Origin: Candidatus Poribacteria bacterium | Lineage (GTDB): Bacteria; Poribacteria; WGA-4E; WGA-3G | Reading direction: 5' to 3' | Assembly: GCA_028820845.1 (NCBI GenBank) | Contig: JAPPII010000020.1 | Span: forward strand, 1-39,933 | Length of the DNA: 39,933 nt | Shown: piece by piece, positions 33,899-39,933 of the stretch | Position numbering within the stretch: the first letter of the stretch is position 1 | Layout: each line of letters starts with the position of its first letter | The notes under the pieces: generated by a model | What the model saw: the letters and a program-made list of their open reading frames with translations, nothing else | What the model was told of the DNA's origin: nothing | The model's database searches: none | Translations under genes and position numbers: made by a program

Positions 33899-34017
33899 GG
33901 GACTTACGCAAATTGAGCAGAAAAGGGACTTGTTTTATGCAAAAAGTCGTTATTCGGTACTTTATAACCCCCTAAATCCCCTTATCGGGGGGACCTTAAG
34001 AGGAAATGCCTAAGTCC
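33899..34017. mobile_element. MITE-like element of about 120 bp
   Basis: The ends GGACTTACGCA (33900-33910) and TGCCTAAGTCC (34007-34017) are inverted with one mismatch. The interior has CCCCCTAAATCCCC and a CCCC-TTAT-CGGGG hairpin (33968-33993). No protein is encoded. The same end motif occurs at 41-51. Positions 33783-33898 and 34018-34101 hold no supported gene. Confidence 0.55.
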
Positions 34018-34101
34018 TAAACAAATCTTTTCGAGCGGCAAGTTATATGTGTAATAACACATTTTGATATATTGTCCCGGATAGAACGCACGGATGGATA
34101 T

Positions 34102-34145
34102 AAAAAAACGCCCTTAGAGGTTAGCTGCTATCTAAAACAGAGGGC
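34102..34145 (-). terminator. Candidate terminator after the Bor-like lipoprotein gene
   Basis: On the minus strand GCCCT pairs with AGGGC, with an inner TTAG/CTAA pairing, and seven T residues follow one base later (34108-34102). The loop regions are large, so the structure is weaker than the other terminators here. Confidence 0.5.
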
Positions 34146-34212
34146 AAAGCCAGTGTCAAAAAGCGAAAAAAGTACTGACTTTACCCAAAAATTTTTTTGA
34201 ATCTGTTATGTA

Positions 34213-34506
34213 CTATTTCTGAACTGTTACTGTGCGGCAGTAGATAGAAATTTCACCGAGAACAACGCTGATAACGACATCAAGTGGAGTAAGGGCAGTT
34301 GTGATCTCATAATCAGTTGCTCCCATTGCCATAGCGTTTGTATCAACATTATTAATTGGAACTAATCCCCACAGTACATACCATTGTCGAGCGTTTGTAA
34401 TATCATTACCTTGCGCGCCTTCCCCGACTTTGTGAGTATGTGCTGCACACCCGATGACAAACAACATTGCTACTATCAGAAAGACAGCGGAAAGTTTTCT
34501 GAACAT
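34213..34506 (-). CDS. Bor/Iss-like small lipoprotein
   Basis: This 97-residue lipoprotein has a signal ending in the lipobox FVIGC. The body ARQWYVLWGLVPINNVD, an Ala/Met-Gly segment, and the terminal VVLGEISIYCRTVTVQK recall the Bor/Iss family of outer-membrane lipoproteins, known from lambda prophage and virulence plasmids for serum resistance. The role here is unknown. A good SD (AAAGGAG) precedes ATG 34506. It lies 42 nt downstream of another lipoprotein gene in the same direction. Confidence 0.7.
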   Translation of the reverse strand: MFRKLSAVFLIVAMLFVIGCAAHTHKVGEGAQGNDITNARQWYVLWGLVPINNVDTNAMAMGATDYEITTALTPLDVVISVVLGEISIYCRTVTVQK

Positions 34507-34548
34507 AAATTTCTCCTTTTGGTACGCGCTTTTGCATCGCGCTTATTG

Positions 34549-35163
34549 TTATTTCTGGATTAAGTTAATGGAACCGATTGATGATTCAATGGATCGCAAT
34601 TCCGTTTGGTAAACATCTCTGGGAACATGGTAGTCAACCGCAAAAACAAGGGTTTCCGGTGCGTCACATATCAGTTTGATGTGTACAAAATCGGTAGCGA
34701 TAACCATTAGCTGATGGATGCGAAATGCATCCTTCATGAAAATTGCCTCCTGAACCGTTGCGTTTGGAAATTGGTCCTGGTAAGCAATTTTGAGGGTTTT
34801 TAATAGCGTTTCATCTGGGGTGATCTCCACGCTATTTAACTTTGACACGACACACATCGCCCCAGAACTTTCGTTCAAGAATACCCATCGTGGCACTATT
34901 TGCAGTCCTTGTATAGGTTCAGTGCCCAATGTGTTGCTGACTTGCTGGTGCATTGAATCGTCAATCTTTTTCCAATGCTTCGGGGCGGCTATTTTGATTC
35001 TTAGGGTTGTATCTACGATTGCGGGTTCAAGTCGGGTTTCATCAACCTTAAAAACAAGCGTTTCATAGAGCTGTTTTTGGGCTGTAGGGGGATCGCACCC
35101 GACGAAACCGCTAATCATGATACTAAAAAATAAAAATTTGAGAAATCCTAACTGGTTTTTCAA
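34549..35163 (-). CDS. Lipoprotein of unknown function
   Basis: I do not recognise this 204-residue protein. With a TTG start at 35163 it opens with a lipoprotein signal (LGFLKFLFFSIMISGFVGC), the lipidated Cys lying near residue 23. GGAG stands 5 nt before this TTG. The frame is open to 35265, but that extension would hide the signal. The mature part is mixed alpha/beta (AAPKHWKKIDDSM, LQIVPRWVFLNESSGAMCVV, FVHIKLICDAPETLVFAVDY). An extended -10 promoter lies 26 nt upstream. It is probably co-transcribed with the Bor-like gene. Confidence 0.68.
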   Translation of the reverse strand: MKNQLGFLKFLFFSIMISGFVGCDPPTAQKQLYETLVFKVDETRLEPAIVDTTLRIKIAAPKHWKKIDDSMHQQVSNTLGTEPIQGLQIVPRWVFLNESSGAMCVVSKLNSVEITPDETLLKTLKIAYQDQFPNATVQEAIFMKDAFRIHQLMVIATDFVHIKLICDAPETLVFAVDYHVPRDVYQTELRSIESSIGSINLIQK

Positions 35164-35188
35164 TCTTGCTCCGCGACGATGGTGTGTG

Positions 35189-35197
35189 ATTATAACA
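35189..35197 (-). promoter_or_regulatory. Extended -10 promoter for the lipoprotein genes
   Basis: On the minus strand TGT-TATAAT (35197-35189) is a perfect extended -10 element. The -35 region (CGCACA at 17-bp spacing) is weak, as is common with extended -10 promoters. The transcript would start near 35182, about 19 nt before the TTG start. Confidence 0.55.
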
Positions 35198-35293
35198 GAA
35201 ATAGCCTGCAATGTGCGAATTGAAAGGGATAAAGTCGCACAGGCAGGCGCGAAGAGAGCAGCCATGTGAAATAATTTATGCTGTAAATACTTA

Positions 35294-35479
35294 TTATATG
35301 TGGAGTATAAAGGGGGGGTAAATCGCTTTGACTAACCTAAAACAAACAGTCTGAAGACGTTTAGCACGGATAGCCTCTGAAAATTCATATAAACCTCGGA
35401 TCCCTGCCCAAAAGCGGAACCCACAGTATCTTGCGGATTTGACAGAAACTTGAAGAATAGATAGAACGCGTTTGTTCAT
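35294..35479 (-). CDS. Possible small protein, doubtful
   Basis: The frame could encode 61 residues (MNKRVLSILQVSVKSARYCG to the end FILHI) with only AGGT before the ATG. No family, signal peptide or coupled neighbour supports it. The interval 35266-35634 otherwise shows nothing I can name. It may be a repeat-derived open frame. Confidence 0.2.
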   Translation of the reverse strand: MNKRVLSILQVSVKSARYCGFRFWAGIRGLYEFSEAIRAKRLQTVCFRLVKAIYPPFILHI

Positions 35480-35634
35480 GAACGTTACCTAAAAAAGAAA
35501 AGGTCAGCGTGCCGAAAGTTCTCTTACAAATGATGCAGTGTTTTGTAGGTTTCCCTACTAATTCAACGAAATTATACCACAAAGCATGAATAGATGTCAA
35601 ATTTTTGTGCGTTATTAGTTATTTTTGTGAACAA

Positions 35635-35976
35635 TTATCTTGTAGCATCAAGTGCGTTTGTTGGACCTTGTTTGCTATCGTTCTCTGATAGTGTAACTTG
35701 ATTTTTCACATAACACTGCAGCCGATCTCGGAAATCAGAAAGGCGGGTCAAGCTAAAATGGTCATCGTCGCCGTTCTTAAGTTTTAAGACATCTGCTGGA
35801 TCAACACCCAAAAGTTTTGCTGCCTTCGCGCGTTGCAGCCGAGACTTCTTGAGAAGTGTAAAGACTTCAAACGTCAACTTCGTGCGAAACGACAGAATTT
35901 CAGCCTCTGCATCAGAAAAGCCTATGTCCTTAAATACATTGCCACTGCTTTCCTCAAACTTTACATCGCTACACAT
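35635..35976 (-). CDS. HigA-like XRE antitoxin
   Basis: This 113-residue protein has the helix-turn-helix of XRE-type antitoxins: SSGNVFKDIGFSDAEAEIL near the N-terminus, SRLQRAKAAKLLGVDPADVL as the DNA-binding unit, and FSLTRLSDFRDRL after it. Such antitoxins bind and neutralise the toxin and repress the shared promoter. GGAGG (minus strand 35987-35983) inside the toxin gene is 6 nt before ATG 35976, and the genes overlap by 8 nt, so synthesis is coupled. The toxin-first order is typical of HigBA. The C-terminal tail beyond residue 95 is polar and disordered. Confidence 0.85.
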   Translation of the reverse strand: MCSDVKFEESSGNVFKDIGFSDAEAEILSFRTKLTFEVFTLLKKSRLQRAKAAKLLGVDPADVLKLKNGDDDHFSLTRLSDFRDRLQCYVKNQVTLSENDSKQGPTNALDATR

Positions 35977-36313
35977 CTATTGCCTCCATTTCTTTTGCTC
36001 GCCTTAAGCGTTGCTTGATAAGGTCTATTTCCCTTTTCGGAGTTCTTATACCTCGTGTTGATTTTTTCTCAAAGCAGTGCAATACATACACCCGCTCCCC
36101 GATGCTGACTGTGTAAACAGCCCGATAGGCATTGGTAGAATACCGTGTAACAACCTGAAAGACATCTGACCCGATACCTCGCATGGGTTTGGCAGTTGGA
36201 TGCTTATCTCCCAGTTGTGCATACATCACTGCCTTGCCGATTGCTTGTCTGGCTCCTTTGGGAAATTGCTGCAGCCGCTCGCGGGAATCCCCAACCCATA
36301 CGACATCTTTCAT
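35969..36313 (-). CDS. HigB/RelE-like toxin (phage Gp49-like family)
   Basis: This 114-residue protein matches the phage-derived Gp49-like/HigB group of RelE-superfamily toxins, mRNA interferases that act at the ribosome. Features are the start VVWVGDSRERLQQFPKGARQ, then KPMRGIGSDVFQVV, AYRAVYTVSIGERVYVLHCF, EKKSTRGIRTPKREIDLIKQ and a basic C-terminal helix. Length and order fit. No SD is visible before ATG 36313. It overlaps the antitoxin gene by 8 nt. Confidence 0.87.
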   Translation of the reverse strand: MKDVVWVGDSRERLQQFPKGARQAIGKAVMYAQLGDKHPTAKPMRGIGSDVFQVVTRYSTNAYRAVYTVSIGERVYVLHCFEKKSTRGIRTPKREIDLIKQRLRRAKEMEAIDV

Positions 36314-36479
36314 ACGGGTTTTTTCAAAGTTACCTGCTTTCCAACGAAATTACATTGTCGAAAACAAAGAAAAATTACCACCCAATGCCCATTTTAATTC
36401 TACTACACCTTGGTCTCAAAATCAAATCGTTTTAATTGGCACGGGAAAAGAGGCGTGATCCAATTTCAGCATTTTAGAT

Positions 36480-36508
36480 TTGACGCTTTTCAAGGACTTT
36501 GGTAGAAT
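36480..36508 (+). promoter_or_regulatory. Sigma70-type promoter for the enolase-superfamily gene
   Basis: TTGACG (36480-36485) and TAGAAT (36503-36508) are separated by exactly 17 bp. The predicted start near 36515 gives a leader of about 90 nt to ATG 36608, which contains the short ORF at 36585. Confidence 0.68.
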
Positions 36509-36584
36509 ACTTGAGAATAGAAAAAACAGTAAGAATAGCCTGCAACAAAAAGAAGGACTAAGGATACAGGAAGGTAGAAACCCT

Positions 36585-36611
36585 ATGGTTCTTTGCCTAA
36601 TTTTCCCATGA
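36585..36611 (+). CDS. Short leader ORF (8 residues) overlapping the next start
   Basis: ATG 36585 is preceded 9 nt upstream by AGGAAGGT (36568-36575). It encodes MVLCLIFP and ends at TGA 36609-36611, which overlaps ATG 36608 as ATGA. The downstream gene has no SD of its own close to its ATG, so ribosomes finishing this ORF could restart there. Conservation would be needed to prove use. Confidence 0.5.
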   Translation: MVLCLIFP

Positions 36612-37873
36612 AAATTACCGACATTGAAGCAATCCCACTGTGTGTGCCTTATGAGGAACGGATTCGCAAAAAATACTACCACTTCGCTATGACAGAACTG
36701 GTTACGGTCTATAAGTTCTATACCGATACCGGTCTCATCGGTCTCGGAGAAAACCCGGGACCGCCTTTTGAGCAAGAGGTTTTGGACACCTATCTCGGTA
36801 CAAACCCGTTCGATCACATTATGGGTGAAGGACGTTTTAACCTCGACATGGCGTGCTACGACCTGATGGGAAAACATCTCGGTTTGCCAGCGTGGAAACT
36901 GATGGGACAACAGGTTCGAGATTGGGTTGCGATGGGGTGGTGGATGCCCTGTATGTCGCCTGAAGACACTGCTGCGGAGGTTCAGATTGCTGCTGAACGC
37001 GGGTACCGCGGTCTGAAATGCAAAGCGCGTGCTTTCTATGATGTCGTCGAACAGGCAAAGGCGATTCAAGACGTTGCACCGCCAGATTTTCGCGTGGAGT
37101 TTGACTTCAACGGTTCACTCGTCAATGTTGAGAAGGCATTGCCAATCCTGCGGGAACTGGAGAAGATTCCGGTTGTCAAGGGTCTTGAAGAGCCAATTTT
37201 TGCGTATGATGTAGAGGGGTGGCGGCGACTGCATCAAGAGATTCGGATTCCGTTTTATCTGCACGGTGTTGGTGTTATTCGAGAGGGTGCGTCGCGTCAA
37301 CCGTCTGGTCCTTGGATTGGGCTACGGGCAGGCGATTTTGACGGTGCGTTGTGTAGCCACGAAAGTGTCAAAAGTGCCTTGGCATCGGGTTGGGCTTTTG
37401 CTGCTGCGAATACACCGATCCTGCTGCAGTATGTCGGTACGGGTATCACGGCAGCATTCGCGTGTCATCTGGGAGCGGTGATGCCGACGGCTACGCTACC
37501 GGGTGTAACCGCCAGTCATGCTTACGAAGACGACTTGATTGTTACATCGCACAAAGTCCAACGCGGATTTATGCAGGTGCCGGAAGGTACGGGTTTGGGT
37601 GTTGTATTGGACGAAGAGGCTGTGAAACGCTATTCCCAAACGCCTGAACCGAAATGGAAACGGCATATTTCTGTTGTCACACTACCGGGTGGCGTGAAGC
37701 ATTACTATCGAAACCTACAACAGGCAGAACGCCTCATGAAGCAAGGGGTAGACGAATCTTATGCCCCGGGTGTGCGTCTGGATGAGTGGGAAGATGACGG
37801 CAGTGAAGCCTTCGATAGGTTATTCAAGCGGTTGCAGGAGAGGGATTGGCCCGTATGGGAAGCCTTGACTTAG
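36608..37873 (+). CDS. Enolase-superfamily (mandelate racemase/muconate lactonizing type) enzyme
   Basis: This 421-residue protein has the N-terminal capping domain (MKITDIEAIPLCVPY ... TGLIGLGENPGPP) and the TIM-barrel of the mandelate racemase/muconate lactonizing group. The catalytic lysine pair is K137-x-K139 in RGLKCKARAF. D166 in EFDFNG and E194/E195 in GLEEPIF are candidate metal ligands; the third ligand is not obvious. The family abstracts a proton alpha to a carboxylate, usually from sugar acids. ATG 36608 is chosen over an upstream TTG at 36593. It is followed after 17 nt by a dioxygenase gene. The substrate is unknown. Confidence 0.9.
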   Translation: MKITDIEAIPLCVPYEERIRKKYYHFAMTELVTVYKFYTDTGLIGLGENPGPPFEQEVLDTYLGTNPFDHIMGEGRFNLDMACYDLMGKHLGLPAWKLMGQQVRDWVAMGWWMPCMSPEDTAAEVQIAAERGYRGLKCKARAFYDVVEQAKAIQDVAPPDFRVEFDFNGSLVNVEKALPILRELEKIPVVKGLEEPIFAYDVEGWRRLHQEIRIPFYLHGVGVIREGASRQPSGPWIGLRAGDFDGALCSHESVKSALASGWAFAAANTPILLQYVGTGITAAFACHLGAVMPTATLPGVTASHAYEDDLIVTSHKVQRGFMQVPEGTGLGVVLDEEAVKRYSQTPEPKWKRHISVVTLPGGVKHYYRNLQQAERLMKQGVDESYAPGVRLDEWEDDGSEAFDRLFKRLQERDWPVWEALT

Positions 37874-37890
37874 TAAAGGAGTGAAATGTT

Positions 37891-38700
37891 ATGATGACCC
37901 CTGAACAGCGTTATCTTTTTGATGTTAGTGGATACCTTCATCTGAAGAATGTTATGAGTGCAGAAGAACTAAAAGCGGCGCAAGACGCAGCAGCGGAATA
38001 CATCAATACCCCTACCGAAAAACTTCCACCCGGATTTGACTCCAGCGAAAAAAACCTACCAAACGGCTTCGCCTTTGCGAAACCGTTAGAGGCACTCACA
38101 ATGCACCGATCGACCTGGCCCATTATCAAAGAATTGACGAATAACCGACCGCAACTGTTCCGCGGGACGATGATTGCGGATCGGGCGGGTGTGTCGGAGT
38201 CGGCGGAAGGCTTACGCTTGCATTGTGCACGAGAGGATTTTGGATGGCACGCCAATCGGTATGAGGTCCGAAACGGTCGCATCTTTTGTGACGATTTTGT
38301 TATTTTTCCCTACCTATACGATGTGAACCCCGGAGATGGTGGATTGCTGGTTGTTCCCGGCACACACAAAACTGTTTTCGATCGTCCTGAACACCTCTAT
38401 AACAGTGGACAGATTAAGGATGCCGATGATATTCCAGAAGGGGTCGTTAACATCACGCCAAAAGCAGGGGATTTCGTAATCATCTCTGAACTCTTGACGC
38501 ACGGTGCGCTGCCTTGGAAACCGAAGGACCGGTATCGTTGCGTCCTGACCTTACGCTACAGACCTCAACACCGTGGTGAGAGTCGAGTGTCGGAAGAGGT
38601 TAGAGAACGATTGTCCCCGGAAACGTTGGAACTCATCTCCCAGGCAGGTCACTTTGACACGAAAGAGATTGTTAAAAAGGACGTTATTACGTTGACGTAG
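37891..38700 (+). CDS. PhyH-family dioxygenase with atypical metal motif
   Basis: This 269-residue protein has the PhyH plan: an N-terminal LFDVSGYLHLKNVMSAEEL, the strand YDVNPGDGGLLVVPGTHK, and a distal TGALPW-like motif reading LLTHGALPW with H204. An Arg follows in YRCVLTLRYRP. Where most members have HxD, this protein has H120-A-N122 in FGWHANRY, preceded by H111 in LHCARED, so the iron triad is not canonical. AAAGGAG (37875-37881) supports ATG 37891. It is co-transcribed with the enolase-superfamily gene, suggesting related substrates. Confidence 0.85.
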   Translation: MMTPEQRYLFDVSGYLHLKNVMSAEELKAAQDAAAEYINTPTEKLPPGFDSSEKNLPNGFAFAKPLEALTMHRSTWPIIKELTNNRPQLFRGTMIADRAGVSESAEGLRLHCAREDFGWHANRYEVRNGRIFCDDFVIFPYLYDVNPGDGGLLVVPGTHKTVFDRPEHLYNSGQIKDADDIPEGVVNITPKAGDFVIISELLTHGALPWKPKDRYRCVLTLRYRPQHRGESRVSEEVRERLSPETLELISQAGHFDTKEIVKKDVITLT

Positions 38701-38705
38701 ATCGG

Positions 38706-39581
38706 TTAAGTAACCCGTCTCACCGCTGGAGCACCGTGCTGCTCACACCACGATGCAAGTGGGCTTTCGCCACCGCCCGGATGGTATTCTTTCGTTTTCT
38801 TGAAGGGTTCTCCAACCAAATACTGCTCAAGCGGCGTTAGTTTATCCAACAAACTCTGTTCCTGTGTCCGATAATCCATTGGCATTACCCACCGGTAACC
38901 GTAGCCGAACATCACGCCTTTGCGGGTCTTGTCCGTTAAATTTGCACCCCCTGCATGAAAAATACGATTCTCAAACAGCAGGCAATCCCCGGATTTTAAA
39001 CTCGGTTCGAGTGCGCCTTCTGGATCCGCTTGTCCTTTTGGAATAGGAATCCGCTCAAGGAGATGATTGCTACCGGGGGCGACAAGCGTTGCGCCGGAAT
39101 TGGGTTCACTCAGATCGGTGAAGTAGTAGGCGCATTTCAGCAGAATGCGTGGTAACTTGTTGCCGTGTGTTTTTGTTGCCATGCCGTAGTCACGATGCCA
39201 CCCCGGCATACGAGCGGTATCCGGTGTGTCCGGCGGATCGGGGTGTTTGTATATCAGGTGTGAGGTCATCAGTTGCAAATGGGCACCGAGCAGTTGAACG
39301 ACGATGGGAAGGATGGTTTCCTGCGTGATAAGCGGAATGAAGGCATCGTCAATAGAGATGCAGTTTCGGAAACTGTCGTATCGGTTGTTGGAGTTGTGTT
39401 GGCGATTCTCACGCCGATCGCTCGCCATGAGTCGGTCGCTGGCTTCAATGAGTTTGTCGATGGTATCTGAGTCGAGGACATTTCGGACGATGAGATAGCC
39501 GTTGTCGTCAAAATGGCGTATGTCTTCATCAGACAGTGGGTGCCAGTCTATATCAATTGCTGCTTCGTTTGTGTGTGGCAT
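38706..39581 (-). CDS. Phytanoyl-CoA dioxygenase (PhyH) family protein
   Basis: This 291-residue Fe(II)/2-oxoglutarate dioxygenase shows LSDEDIRHFDDNGYLIVRNV, the metal motif PGWHRDYG, GATLVAPGSNHLLERI, and the distal ENRIFHAGGANLTDKTRKG with the second His and a nearby Arg. The canonical HxD distinguishes it from the convergent gene at 37891. GGGAG lies 7 nt before ATG 39581. The stop codons of the two convergent genes are only 5 nt apart with no terminator between them. The substrate is unknown. Confidence 0.92.
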   Translation of the reverse strand: MPHTNEAAIDIDWHPLSDEDIRHFDDNGYLIVRNVLDSDTIDKLIEASDRLMASDRRENRQHNSNNRYDSFRNCISIDDAFIPLITQETILPIVVQLLGAHLQLMTSHLIYKHPDPPDTPDTARMPGWHRDYGMATKTHGNKLPRILLKCAYYFTDLSEPNSGATLVAPGSNHLLERIPIPKGQADPEGALEPSLKSGDCLLFENRIFHAGGANLTDKTRKGVMFGYGYRWVMPMDYRTQEQSLLDKLTPLEQYLVGEPFKKTKEYHPGGGESPLASWCEQHGAPAVRRVT

Positions 39582-39605
39582 TGCTTTTGCTCCCGTGTTT
39601 TTGTA

Positions 39606-39896
39606 TCAGCGCACTGGATCAATTAACTTACGAAAATGGACAGTAGGACTTCGTGAAATTTTCAGAAACACATCAGGGACATTATGCAATTCTCCTGTGG
39701 AGTGAAAAGGTTGTGTTCGTCGCCTACTCCTGTTAAAGTTGAGGTCTACGATACTGACAAATCGGTAGTCATAGTCATCAAGGAATTCTTCTAACTCCCA
39801 GAATGATTTTCCTATGGATTTACAGTAACTGATAAAACAGTATGCTCCCTTTAATTGTTGAGTGACATGTGATGCCAGTGTACTGCCCGCGGTTTT
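39606..39896 (-). pseudogene. C-terminal remnant of an FkbM-type methyltransferase
   Basis: On the minus strand a frame of 96 codons runs from an in-frame TAA (39899-39897) to TGA (39608-39606) without any ATG, GTG or TTG in its first half. It reads FWELEEFLDDYDYRFVSIVD and LHNVPDVFLKI, resembling the C-terminal part of FkbM-family methyltransferases (FLxxYGYRFVxxxDL). The SAM-binding core is missing. It is best seen as a truncated gene. Positions 39900-39933 hold a TATAAT (39926-39931) with no matching -35 box. Confidence 0.6.
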
Positions 39897-39933
39897 TTAG
39901 ACCACTCCCTAAAGGAAGATTGTGCTATAATGA

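Noticed and set aside
33730-33975. 81-residue plus-strand open frame
   Set aside because: It crosses the decayed nuclease remnant and the MITE end, and has no SD or domain.

Overview
The window looks like a chromosomal fragment of an uncultured bacterium of the Poribacteria or a related deep-branching lineage. No rRNA, tRNA or ribosomal protein gene is present to prove this. The assignment rests on the gene mix: phytanoyl-CoA-type dioxygenases, Gfo/Idh/MocA and zinc alcohol dehydrogenases, an enolase-superfamily enzyme, LamG proteins ending in a KLATTW-like tail, CRTAC1/ASPIC FG-GAP proteins, TPR proteins and a DUF1800/DUF1501 pair. Many short palindromic repeats between genes point the same way. 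Most genes have a good Shine-Dalgarno (SD) sequence, and several have sigma70-type promoters with 17-18 bp spacers.

Layout. 1-461: repeats and a promoter. 549-4124: operon of a DUF1800 protein, a DUF1501 protein and an NHL beta-propeller, closed by a bidirectional terminator. 4548-10368: envelope block of a TonB-dependent receptor, three tandem paralogous lipoproteins and a TolB-like propeller. 10365-12749 (-): HrpB-type DEAH helicase, probably leaderless. 12992-14730: AT-rich island bounded by 21-bp inverted repeats, holding an ORF-less group II intron and an orphan secreted protein gene. 14768-16873: TPR plus propeller protein. 17015-18363: fdhD and a small membrane protein. 18432-22102: alcohol dehydrogenase, Gfo/Idh/MocA oxidoreductase, sugar phosphate isomerase/epimerase and a methyltransferase. 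22140-25192 (-): dioxygenase, glyoxalase-fold protein and two LamG paralogs. 25499-29924 (-): nagA, a TPR protein and a CRTAC1 protein in one overlapping operon. 30251-32738: aldo/keto reductase, SpoU methyltransferase and zinc alcohol dehydrogenase. 32735-33782 (-): PD-(D/E)XK nuclease, a small antitoxin-like protein and the decayed 3' end of a second nuclease copy. 33899-35163: MITE-like element and two lipoproteins. 35635-36313 (-): HigB/HigA-like toxin-antitoxin pair. 36585-39581: enolase-superfamily enzyme behind a short leader ORF, and two more dioxygenases. 39606-39896 (-): remnant of an FkbM-type methyltransferase gene.

The genes suggest a heterotroph that uses sugars, polyols and amino sugars (nagA, dehydrogenases, isomerase, enolase-superfamily enzyme), with TonB-dependent import and many surface or periplasmic propeller, TPR and LamG proteins. 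The most unusual locus is 12992-14730: an intron with a clear domain V and a 7-nt EBS1/IBS1 match but no reverse transcriptase, placed just upstream of an AT-rich orphan gene between matching inverted repeats. Next are the nuclease/antitoxin-like locus with a decayed duplicate, the lipoprotein triplet, and the short ORF overlapping the enolase-superfamily gene.
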